Shown one piece after another: positions 56,832 to 64,000 of a DNA stretch of 64,000 bases (position 1 is the first letter of the stretch; the number at the start of each line of letters is the position of its first letter). Under the pieces are notes generated by a model, which was given only the letters and a program-made list of their open reading frames with translations, was not told the DNA's origin and made no database searches. The stretch is taken from positions 155,940 to 219,939 of the forward strand of contig JAHCIT010000007.1 in assembly GCA_026129095.1 (NCBI GenBank), in the 5' to 3' direction. This stretch comes from Deltaproteobacteria bacterium. GTDB lineage: Bacteria > JAGRBM01 > JAHCIT01. A program made the position numbers and the translations under genes.

Positions 56832-57878
56832 TCATTTACCTTGCTTCAATCGCTGGAGAAGATTTGGCAGCCGATTCCTAACACTATAGGCAGTTTCAAC
56901 GTTAGGGTTGTTTTTCGGAGCCGACTCCAAGCGAGATATCTGCTCCGAAGACAGCGTCTCTAATAACTCCAGAAAATCCATCGACGAATTTGCTTGGGTA
57001 TAGGATGGAGACTTTTCAAAGCAATTGATCATGGAATCAATTAGCGCCTCACCAATCGCCTTTTGTTTAAGCATTACCGAAACAATTTTTCTCGATATAT
57101 CAGCTGGCTTTTGGCCTTTCCCAGCCAATGCCTGATATTTGCTAACAAACCCAACAGGGTCTGCACCAGTTCTCACTGGTATGATCAGCACTCCACGGCC
57201 CAGAGCGAATCCAATTTCCTGATTCGTCCAGAAGCTACTTCCAAAACTTTCCGTGACCAGGAGAATCATCACATGCATTGTTTTCAATGCACGCTCAATT
57301 TCATCCTGCCAAGGCTTGGTGACTTCTATATCCTCATGCGCGACGAAACTCGAAATTCCGCATGGCAATAACGCATCTTTAAACTGAGTGGCCTTCTCTT
57401 TGTGCTTCGCTTCGTGGCTGATAAATGCCCGTAGGTGCCCTGAAATCCATATTTTATTTATGTCTTCGTCGGACACCGGAAGAGCGGAGGTTTCTTCAAC
57501 AAGAACTCCCGAACGCTCTTTCCAGTTTTTAAATTCCGGCCCCGCCCGAAGCTCTAATTGCACTTTTGCAACATGCTCATGCGGCGTGTTGTCAATTTTA
57601 TTGAAGCCCTTTTCTAGCTCTTCTTCAATCGAAGCTTTTGAATCGAGAGTTTCGAAATATATTTCTGAGGGAATAGCCATGCGCACAAGATGCCCGGATT
57701 GTCCCCCATCCCAGCCATCATAGTCGTATTCCTCTTCAACCGAGTGAGTGGAGTTTACCAGAATCTTTTGGAGCAGCATACGTCCCTTACGCCCATAATA
57801 GTCCGATAAGATCGCCTTGAGCGTTTCCAGCTTTCCTGGGAGCTGGAATTTCGGTCGTTCCTGCTCCTGTCCCCTCAC
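56832..57878 (-). CDS. TIR-domain protein
   Basis: A 348-residue protein. Residues 149-245 are a TIR domain (HLRAFISHEAKHKEKATQF, DIEVTKPWQDEIERAL) with putative catalytic E221 in WTNQEIGFALGRG, as in NADase-active prokaryotic TIRs. The N-terminal 140 residues are a conserved-looking helical/beta domain that I cannot assign and that may sense the trigger. It starts GTG, overlapping a scar ORF stop. Many such proteins deplete NAD upon phage attack; here it is nested in the restriction operon. Confidence 0.8.
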   Translation of the reverse strand: MRGQEQERPKFQLPGKLETLKAILSDYYGRKGRMLLQKILVNSTHSVEEEYDYDGWDGGQSGHLVRMAIPSEIYFETLDSKASIEEELEKGFNKIDNTPHEHVAKVQLELRAGPEFKNWKERSGVLVEETSALPVSDEDINKIWISGHLRAFISHEAKHKEKATQFKDALLPCGISSFVAHEDIEVTKPWQDEIERALKTMHVMILLVTESFGSSFWTNQEIGFALGRGVLIIPVRTGADPVGFVSKYQALAGKGQKPADISRKIVSVMLKQKAIGEALIDSMINCFEKSPSYTQANSSMDFLELLETLSSEQISRLESAPKNNPNVETAYSVRNRLPNLLQRLKQGK

Positions 57879-57976
57879 ACCCGCTCCTCTGCCAGATTCA
57901 CTACATATCCCAACAGCTCACGGCACCACTCCACGCAAGTTTCTTCGTGGTGGGATTTGGTGACACTTCTCGTCAT
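57875..57976 (-). pseudogene. Scar ORF 1: HsdR-start/HsdS-end hybrid, 33 codons
   Basis: ATG at 57976 overlaps the stop of the preceding gene (ATGA). Residues 5-19 VTKSHHEETCVEWCR align with the HsdR start [15 protein letters not shown]; the C-terminus LAEERV aligns with the HsdS end LAGEKV. The stop TGA overlaps the GTG start of the TIR gene. It carries no full domain. Confidence 0.65.
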
Positions 57977-59043
57977 TGAGTGACCCTTAGCGGATGAAGC
58001 GCTGCCCAAATGCTCTCGGCACTCTCATTTTTAAGTGCGTCTTTAATTTTTTCTACGGCCTTAATCGAATACCGTTTAAATCCAGCGTTGCCAATTCTGA
58101 TTTCCTTGTAGCAATCAGGCTGCTGGCGGATTCCTAAATGATCCACAACCGCAACAGCCTTCGGCACAGTCAACGACACCTTTTCGGCCAGCTGTTTTGC
58201 ACCAAGACTGTAAAAATCGAGTTCATTGATGCGCTTCACGCCCACGACAGCCGCGTCGGGTGTCCCCTCTGGAACAAGCTGAATCGGAATGCCTTCCTTC
58301 TTAGACAACCGCAGGGATATCGCTGGACCTGTCGCATCCGAGCGAATTTCGACCGCCGCAACACCTGGGAATAATTCTGCCCAACTTTTTCCCCTGAGCA
58401 ATTCCTCTCCGATATGCCGCAATTCAGAGGAACTTGGCTGTCCCTTTTGTCCACGGATTGTCGCGTCAAGGATAACGAGGGGACGGAGGCGGGCTTCCGC
58501 TTCGATCTGGCGCCGCCGCTTGGGTCCGAGAAGTTTCTGGATTTCCTTCGCCTCTGTGTCGAACATCGAAGCTAGAGTAGTTGGTGGAGTCGTCGATATC
58601 GGAAGAACTCTGTTTGGCAGGTAATCCGTTAAGTTTTGATCAAATACATTTTTTAATAGATCTCTAAATAGCGTCACCCCAGATTGTTCATGAAGGTATA
58701 GTTGGCCTTCTGAGATCTCCAAAAGGTGATGCTGCGCGGCGTCACGAAGACCATTGATAGTTTGCAGTGTTAGGGCTTGCTCATCTGTCAGAAACTTAAT
58801 CCGTCCATCACTCAATCCTCGCCGCACACAAGCGTCAAAACCGATCGTTTCCTTGGCCCGTTTCTCGCGAATTCGCCCCCCTCGGTAGACGATCGCGGCC
58901 TTCAGCAGCATTTCGAACGCATGGTCAATCTGAATCAGCGTCGAACTTACCCGTCCGCGATCGTGTGGTCGATTAAAGAGTTCGATGCTCAGCAAAAGAG
59001 AGTCGCAAGCCTTTTCAAGGAGTAGCTTGGCTTCTCGTTTCAT
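57973..59043 (-). CDS. DUF3644-like protein with HEPN-type motif
   Basis: A 356-residue protein of the kind often found beside restriction and toxin genes. The N-terminal 120 residues (LLLEKACDSLLLSIELFNRP, STLIQIDHAFEMLLKAAIVY) match the helical DUF3644/HEPN-like fold, and RDAAQHH (R-x4-H) is the possible ribonuclease motif. The C-terminal 150 residues are mixed and unassigned. ATG at 59043 overlaps the hsdS stop (TGATG); a GTG one codon earlier is an alternative. Function inferred from context. Confidence 0.65.
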   Translation of the reverse strand: MKREAKLLLEKACDSLLLSIELFNRPHDRGRVSSTLIQIDHAFEMLLKAAIVYRGGRIREKRAKETIGFDACVRRGLSDGRIKFLTDEQALTLQTINGLRDAAQHHLLEISEGQLYLHEQSGVTLFRDLLKNVFDQNLTDYLPNRVLPISTTPPTTLASMFDTEAKEIQKLLGPKRRRQIEAEARLRPLVILDATIRGQKGQPSSSELRHIGEELLRGKSWAELFPGVAAVEIRSDATGPAISLRLSKKEGIPIQLVPEGTPDAAVVGVKRINELDFYSLGAKQLAEKVSLTVPKAVAVVDHLGIRQQPDCYKEIRIGNAGFKRYSIKAVEKIKDALKNESAESIWAALHPLRVTQ

Positions 59044-60329
59044 CACACCTTCTCCCCCGCCAGCTTCTCCGCGTCCTTCACCCGCAACTCCCCGCTCATC
59101 AGCTTCGGCAGCAGCGTGTCGCGAAGTTGCATAAGCGTCTTGGTTTCCTGGAGATTTGCCACCATTCTCCGATAGGCGGAACCAACAGAACTCATAAAAG
59201 AGTCCAAAACTGCTTTTACAGGAACTATCGCGGGAATCGGGCGGAAATTCCCTTTGCTAATCTCTTGAAATGTAGTTCCGTTGGCACGACCGATAATCAC
59301 ATCCAGGTTTGATCGCGCCCAATTCAACACGTAGAGGTTCGGCAGTAAGCCGTCACATACCATCGCGATATATCCCTGATTGATTGCGACCGGAACTTCC
59401 GAGACGGCGAGGTATCCAATCGGAGCGCGCGACGAGAGCAGCACCGTTCCAGCGGGCAATAGGCCCGAACTGATTCCACGCAGCCCCGCCTCTGTGATCA
59501 TCCGCTCCGTGTCCAGCAGAACCGGGCTATTCAGATTCGACAGGTCTTTTGGAGTCGTCCAGTGGTACGTCCCACCGACCCAATATTCAGGTTTTTCCGT
59601 GCTCGGCGTGCTCCCGCCAGCTATCCGCACGCAATCATTGATGGGTTGAACCCTCCACCCCTTCGGGATCTTCCCTAGCGGCGAATCCTCAAACGAGTCG
59701 GGGAACAGGGCGGCCGTGGCGTCGTCCATACCGAACGGGCGGCGGCCTTCGGCCTTCGCCCGGACCGGGTCGAAATCCACGAACCAGCTCTGGAAGATCG
59801 CCCTGGCGGTCTGCTCCAGCGTCTCGTTCATCTTCCGGTTCAGCTCGATCTTGTCGTCGAGGGCGCCGAGGATCGAGGCGATGGCAGACCTCATCCTTCT
59901 CGAAGGCCAAGGAACCTGAAATTCGGCAATATCAGACCTCGAAAGATTGGGAAATACTGAACCAGCGCAGAGTGACAACAGCCGATCTAGATCATTCACA
60001 ATTGCGAAATACAAAAAACGCGTATCGGTGGTATCGGATTTTGCCCTGAAAGCACCAAGTCCTCGCCCAATGCAGTACTCTTTATCAGCCCAGTTCATCC
60101 GACCGGTGGTCGAACCGCGAACACAAAACAAGATATCGCCCACCCTGCAAAGTCTGGTTGGAGCGGTGGTCCAAAGTTGCGGATCAGGATGAATCGAACC
60201 AAATTCTGTCGGGCCATTTAGAAGCGGCACCCCACTACCCGAATTATTATATGTATCGCCGGGCGGGGATTGACCCATTTCGATATTTGCGACATCACCA
60301 ATTTCCTGGATCGAGATCTCTTGGTTCAT
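59043..60329 (-). CDS. hsdS: Type I restriction enzyme specificity subunit
   Basis: DNA-recognition subunit of 428 residues with two target-recognition domains (about 1-150 and 205-370). The conserved central helix [20 protein letters not shown] and the C-terminal repeat-like region ([19 protein letters not shown]) flank the second. The recognition domains are visibly more A/T-rich than the conserved spacers, so they were probably exchanged. It overlaps hsdM by 4 bases (ATGA). Recognition site not predictable from sequence. Confidence 0.94.
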   Translation of the reverse strand: MNQEISIQEIGDVANIEMGQSPPGDTYNNSGSGVPLLNGPTEFGSIHPDPQLWTTAPTRLCRVGDILFCVRGSTTGRMNWADKEYCIGRGLGAFRAKSDTTDTRFLYFAIVNDLDRLLSLCAGSVFPNLSRSDIAEFQVPWPSRRMRSAIASILGALDDKIELNRKMNETLEQTARAIFQSWFVDFDPVRAKAEGRRPFGMDDATAALFPDSFEDSPLGKIPKGWRVQPINDCVRIAGGSTPSTEKPEYWVGGTYHWTTPKDLSNLNSPVLLDTERMITEAGLRGISSGLLPAGTVLLSSRAPIGYLAVSEVPVAINQGYIAMVCDGLLPNLYVLNWARSNLDVIIGRANGTTFQEISKGNFRPIPAIVPVKAVLDSFMSSVGSAYRRMVANLQETKTLMQLRDTLLPKLMSGELRVKDAEKLAGEKV

Positions 60330-61978
60330 ACAAGACCTCGTAAAATCTCCCGAATCTGCCTCTCCAGCCGGGCACTTTCGGCAAACTGTTCTTCAAGCTT
60401 CGCCGACAGCCGCTTGATCTTCTCCTCGAACGGTTCGCCGTCGTCCTCGATATCCTCAGCCCCCACATACCGGCCCGGCGTCAGCACATGGCCGTGGGAT
60501 TTGATCTCCCCCAGCTTCGCGCTCTTGCAGAAACCGGGGATGTCTTCGTATTTACCGGCGTCCTTCTCGCCCCGCCAGGCGTGATAGGTAGTCGCGATCC
60601 GGGCGACGTCGTCGTCGGTCAACTCCCGGTGAGTGCGGTCCACCATCTGGCCCAGCTTGCGGGCGTCGATGAACAGCGTCTCGCCCCGGCGGTCGCGGAA
60701 CTTCCCGTTCGACTTGCTGCGTGTGAGGAACCAGAGGCAGGCGGGGATCGGGGTCGAGTAGAAGAGCTGTCCCGGCAGCGCGATCATGCAGTCCACCAGA
60801 TCGGCCTCGACGATACTTTTACGGATCTCGCCTTCGCCCGACTGGCCGGACGACATGCTACCGTTCGCCAGCACGAATCCGGCGATCCCGTTCGGCGCGA
60901 GGTGGTGCAGGAAGTGCTGCACCCAGGCGAAGTTGGCGTTGCCCGCGGGCGGCGTGCCGTATTTCCACCGGACGTCGTCCTTGAGGCGTTCGCCTCCCCA
61001 GTCGCTCACGTTGAACGGCGGATTGGCCAGGATGAAGTCGGCTTTCAGGTCCTTGTGCTGGTCGCGGTGGAAGCTGTCGGCGTTCTCCGCGCCGATGTTC
61101 CCCTCGATCCCCCGGATCGCGAGGTTCATCTTGCAGAGCTTCCAGGTGGTGGGGTTCGACTCCTGCCCGTAAATCGACAAGTCGCCCACCTTGCCGCCGT
61201 GGGCCTCCACGAACTTCTCCGACTGCACGAACATGCCGCCCGAGCCGCAGCACGGGTCGAACACACGCCCCTTGTAGGGCTCGATCATCTCCGTCAGCAC
61301 GCGGACCACCGACCGGGGCGTGTAGAACTGGCCGCCCAGCTTGCCTTCGGCGCTCGCGAACTTGCCGAGGAAATATTCATAGACGCGGCCGAGGATGTCC
61401 TTGGACCGGCTCTCCCGGTCGCCGAGGCCGATGGTGCCGATCAGGTCGATCAGTTCGCCCAGTCGTGTCTTGTCCAGCGCCGGCCGGGCGTAGTCCTTGT
61501 TCAGCACGCCTTTCAGGACCGGGTTTTCCTTCTCGATCGCCTCCATGGCGTCGTCGATGATCCGCCCGATGGCGGTGTCTTTCGCCTTCGCCTGGATGTG
61601 TTCCCACCGCGCCTTGCCGGGCACCCAGAAGATGTTTTCGGAGGTGTACTGGTCGCGGTCCTCGGCGAGGTCGCGCCGGTCCTTGTCCTTGGGCAGATAC
61701 AGGTCGCTCTTGGGGTCGGCAGTCTCCCGCAGGATTCCCGAGCGGCGCTCCTCGAAGGCGTCGGAAATGTATTTCAGGAAGATCAGCCCCAGGACGACGT
61801 GCTTGTATTCCGCCGCGTCCATGTTGTTGCGGAGCTTGTCGGCCGCCTGCCAGAGCTTTTCCTCGAACCCGAGGTTCGCCCCGCCGTTACTCTTGTCTTT
61901 GCCGCCGCTTTTCTTCGTCACCGCACCTTCATGCTTGGGCGGCGATTTCTCGTAAGCGGCCTTCTTCCCCTTGGGCAT
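60326..61978 (-). CDS. hsdM: Type I restriction enzyme methyltransferase subunit
   Basis: N6-adenine methyltransferase subunit, 550 residues. Motif [12 protein letters not shown] binds SAM and motif [12 protein letters not shown] is catalytic. The N-terminal helical domain follows a Lys/Gly-rich leader ([17 protein letters not shown]). AGGGAG lies 9 bases before the ATG. It is the first gene of the operon, GC-rich and full length. hsdS follows with a 4-base overlap. Confidence 0.96.
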   Translation of the reverse strand: MPKGKKAAYEKSPPKHEGAVTKKSGGKDKSNGGANLGFEEKLWQAADKLRNNMDAAEYKHVVLGLIFLKYISDAFEERRSGILRETADPKSDLYLPKDKDRRDLAEDRDQYTSENIFWVPGKARWEHIQAKAKDTAIGRIIDDAMEAIEKENPVLKGVLNKDYARPALDKTRLGELIDLIGTIGLGDRESRSKDILGRVYEYFLGKFASAEGKLGGQFYTPRSVVRVLTEMIEPYKGRVFDPCCGSGGMFVQSEKFVEAHGGKVGDLSIYGQESNPTTWKLCKMNLAIRGIEGNIGAENADSFHRDQHKDLKADFILANPPFNVSDWGGERLKDDVRWKYGTPPAGNANFAWVQHFLHHLAPNGIAGFVLANGSMSSGQSGEGEIRKSIVEADLVDCMIALPGQLFYSTPIPACLWFLTRSKSNGKFRDRRGETLFIDARKLGQMVDRTHRELTDDDVARIATTYHAWRGEKDAGKYEDIPGFCKSAKLGEIKSHGHVLTPGRYVGAEDIEDDGEPFEEKIKRLSAKLEEQFAESARLERQIREILRGLV

Positions 61979-62143
61979 TTGCGCTCCCTGAACCCCTCTA
62001 TGGGCGGATTAAGATTACCCGGCCGGGCTATTTCGCCCATCCGAAGAATCCCCGTCCAATCCGAACCCCGCCAATCTAGCCGCTCCCCGTGACCGGGTGA
62101 AGCGGGGGCGGGCCGGGTATCGGCATAAAGCCTAACCCATGGA

Positions 62144-62162
62144 TGTGACAGGTAGTGTCACA
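62144..62162. promoter_or_regulatory. Inverted repeat upstream of hsdM
   Basis: TGTGACA-ggtag-TGTCACA is a perfect 7-bp inverted repeat about 165 bases before the hsdM start codon. The spacing does not fit CRP. It could be an operator for the restriction operon or the end of the neighbouring gene's transcript. Confidence 0.4.
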
Positions 62163-62208
62163 GTTTTCGCAGGGCCATCTGACGCGGGTTTTGGGGCGAA
62201 GGCAGGGT

Positions 62209-62979
62209 TCAATGTTCCGCGGAACCGGGAAATCCGTCCTCTGCAATGGGTAGCAGAATCGTCTTCGCCATCGCATCAATAATTCCGCGAACTGCCGCGA
62301 CGTCATCGGGGAGACTCATCCGTTCGCAGATCTCACTTTCGGTCTGGCCTAGAACGTGATGCCGGACGAGTATCTCACAGTCCCGGTCCAGGCCTGCGTG
62401 ATCCGGCGACAGCTTCCAGAGCCCGCGCTCCCCAAGGACGCTGTAGATAGCTCCGGCGTAGTCGCGGCCGTACCGATAGGCCTCCGGCCTGATACGGCTG
62501 GTACAATCAGGGACCTGCTTTTCTTCGAAATCCAGGGTGGGAGGGAAGGCGAATGGATAGCTTCCGCAAACGAGTGTCTCGGCGATCTCGTTTTCACGCT
62601 CGAACCGGAGAGTCATTGTTCCGCTCTCCGCCCACCGGTGGAGCTGCCAAGCCACTTCGGACGAGAACCATCCGCCCAGGCGGTAGCTCTCCTCCAGATC
62701 GACTACCCGGCTAGCGAGTTCGTCAGCCACCGATGCCGCCTCCGAACGTATACGAATGTCCATAAACGTCCGCCACAGCGGGAAAACCTCGTCCCGGAGC
62801 GGGACCATGAATTCAGGCAAAAGCTGCTGGATCTTGTTCAGGTAGCGGAGCTGCGCCCGCACGACAGGCGAATAGCCTGTGATGAGGTACCGGGGACGGC
62901 CCCAAGCGGCAACGTCGGGTGTCAAAGCGGATTTGCCTCTCTTTTTCACCGTCACCTGACCCATCACCTTACCGTCCAT
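62209..62979 (-). CDS. Conserved-looking protein of unknown function
   Basis: A 256-residue soluble protein, ATG preceded by TTGGAGTGAG. It is helical with a basic start (VKKRGKSALTPDVAAWGRP). A sequence near the C-terminus (VLGQTESEICERMSLPDD) resembles a helix-turn-helix. No family recognised. It stands 230 bases upstream of hsdM on the same strand and could be part of the element. Confidence 0.5.
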   Translation of the reverse strand: MDGKVMGQVTVKKRGKSALTPDVAAWGRPRYLITGYSPVVRAQLRYLNKIQQLLPEFMVPLRDEVFPLWRTFMDIRIRSEAASVADELASRVVDLEESYRLGGWFSSEVAWQLHRWAESGTMTLRFERENEIAETLVCGSYPFAFPPTLDFEEKQVPDCTSRIRPEAYRYGRDYAGAIYSVLGERGLWKLSPDHAGLDRDCEILVRHHVLGQTESEICERMSLPDDVAAVRGIIDAMAKTILLPIAEDGFPGSAEH

Positions 62980-63097
62980 GGTTACTCACTCCAAGCTGGG
63001 AGGGATTTCTGTGCTCCGCTCACGACACTGACCAGCGGATGCCCAGAGCGGAATCTGTATCGGTCCAGCAAAATCTCGCAGAGGACCAGGCTTCTTT

Positions 63098-63177
63098 CGG
63101 AGTGGACCGGACCATTTCCAGAGTGGACCGAACCAGAATCCAGAGGCACCAGACTTTTTTCGGAGTGGACCGAACCA
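63098..63177. repeat. Short imperfect tandem repeat
   Basis: GAGTGGACCGRACCA occurs three times (about 63100, 63121 and 63163) with related but unequal spacers (TTTCCA, AGAATCCAGAGGCACC). Spacing about 21 and 42 bases. It lies between two minus-strand genes, upstream of the 62209-62979 gene. Confidence 0.55.
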
Positions 63178-63258
63178 AAGTCCAATCGAACCAGACCGAT
63201 TGGCAGCCACTCCAGACGAATTTTGGCTGCGAAATGTACATTCATCACAGTTTCCCGC

Positions 63259-64000
63259 TCACGGACAGGTCGCCGCGAGCTTTACGCCCAGCTCTTCGGC
63301 CTTGGCAGGGAGCTGATCTTCCGGTCCCTGTACCTTCGCGGACGCGATCACCCGCCCGGTGCCGCCCTCGACGATCATCGCCGATACTATATAACTGGGC
63401 CCGAACTTCACGATCTCGCCCTGTACGGCAAGATCGGCTCCCTTTTGAGGGTCGGTGGCGAGGATCAGGCAGTTCGACCTGGCGATTTCGCTGGCAACCA
63501 CCGACTGAACGGCTTCCGAGTAGGTCGGATCGGCTCCGGCCTTCGCGGTAAAAGGAGCGACGGTAATTCGCTTGGGACCGGCAACGGGAATGGCCGCTGG
63601 CGCTACGACGGGTACCACCGAGGCGGTTTCAACTGGCTTCGGAACGACTGGTGGTTCTTTTGCCCTGGCGAGGTCGGCAATTCGGGGAGAAGATCGGACC
63701 AGATTAACGATCTTGTCGGCGGCTTTGTCCGCCGCCGAATCCGCTCCCACCGAACCCAGGCTGATCCCGCCGCCGTAGTAGTCGCTGATCGAATCATCGA
63801 CGGTTACAACCGTTTCGCCTTTTGTGGAAAGCGTGAACTTCACCCGGTCGGGACCTTTCCAGACCGAGGTTTCGATTTCTACAGTCCCGGCCAGGTCCGC
63901 CTGGCCGTCGCCAATTATCCGGTATCCGGCGTTTGTGAGCTTCCCGGCCAGCCGGTCCCTGAAACTCTCCGGCTTCCACGCGCCGGGGCTGCCAAGCGCT
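63259..64000 (-). CDS. Exported or lipoprotein-like CsgG/TolB-N-type protein (5' end outside window)
   Basis: The frame stays open to the window end, so the N-terminus is missing; 247 codons are visible. Two similar domains can be seen: one near the truncated end (AGYRIIGDGQADLAGTVEIE) and a second (KRITVAPFTAKAGADPTYSE, GADLAVQGEIVKFGPSYIVS) separated by an Ala/Pro/Val linker. This alternation resembles CsgG/TolB-N-like nucleotide-free beta-propeller partners of envelope proteins. Ends with a Cys two residues from the C-terminus. Partial, so uncertain. Confidence 0.55.
   Translation of the reverse strand, partial: ALGSPGAWKPESFRDRLAGKLTNAGYRIIGDGQADLAGTVEIETSVWKGPDRVKFTLSTKGETVVTVDDSISDYYGGGISLGSVGADSAADKAADKIVNLVRSSPRIADLARAKEPPVVPKPVETASVVPVVAPAAIPVAGPKRITVAPFTAKAGADPTYSEAVQSVVASEIARSNCLILATDPQKGADLAVQGEIVKFGPSYIVSAMIVEGGTGRVIASAKVQGPEDQLPAKAEELGVKLAATCP

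Noticed and set aside
60488..62092. A 534-codon open plus-strand frame opposite hsdM
   Set aside because: Same reason: the methyltransferase motifs on the other strand explain the region.
62144..62162. CRP binding site
   Set aside because: Arms match TGTGA/TCACA but the centre is 9 bases instead of 6.
63098..63177. Possible CRISPR array
   Set aside because: Only three imperfect 15-base units, unequal spacing and no cas genes.

Overview
The window is GC-rich DNA from a Gram-negative bacterium. It shows lipoprotein signal peptides, an outer-membrane beta-barrel protein, SfsA, QueG and RsmI, a di-haem peroxidase and a frameshifted prfB. The gene mix (phasin-like protein, wax-ester synthase, desaturase, haloalkane-dehalogenase-like enzyme, imuA-imuB-dnaE2) suggests a deltaproteobacterium/Myxococcota-like or other deep-branching proteobacterial lineage. 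The sequence alone does not settle the taxonomy.

1-38.6 kb looks like ordinary chromosome. In order it holds: the end of cytochrome oxidase subunit I; a chromate transporter; a peroxidase behind a perfect 7-3-7 palindrome; a phasin-like protein with an acyltransferase; a response regulator and a lipoprotein; rsmI - site-2 protease - trpS; a long minus-strand block (nucleotide-sugar dehydrogenase, cyclophilin, FecR plus TPR/beta-barrel pair, sfsA, queG, ferredoxin, prfB, SDR and hydrolase genes); then CBS, SDR and dxs on the plus strand. The dxs leader has a DnaA-box cluster and a terminator-like hairpin. Next come a desaturase with an AT-rich promoter, a ribbon-helix-helix/zinc-ribbon protein, a homogentisate-dioxygenase-like gene with a hydrolase, a haloalkane-dehalogenase-like gene, a large membrane protein, tRNA-Glu(CTC) and a WS/DGAT acyltransferase.

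At 38,654-38,697 there is the 3' part of a tRNA-Gln(CTG), starting exactly at the anticodon loop, with no 5' half beside it. This is the footprint of site-specific integration, and its orientation puts the inserted element to the right, running past the end of the window. From here the content is accessory: a Fic protein; an AT-rich module of a GHKL ATPase facing a STAS-like / small protein / cysteine-rich protein operon; a Fis-type regulator; an SOS DNA-repair set (HMCES/YedK, ImuA, ImuB, DnaE2); a membrane protein with a glycine zipper and nuclease-like motif; and a type I restriction-modification operon.

The restriction operon (hsdM-hsdS-...-hsdR, minus strand, 51.7-62 kb) is the most unusual part. 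Four extra genes sit between hsdS and hsdR: a DUF3644/HEPN-like protein, a TIR-domain protein, an Mrr-like nuclease and a PD-(D/E)XK protein. Two of the joints carry tiny ORFs (about 30 codons). Each starts like the N-terminus of HsdR, ends like the C-terminus of HsdS, and is translationally coupled to the next gene by a GTGTGA junction. They look like scars left by repeated insertion of defence genes at the hsdS-hsdR junction.
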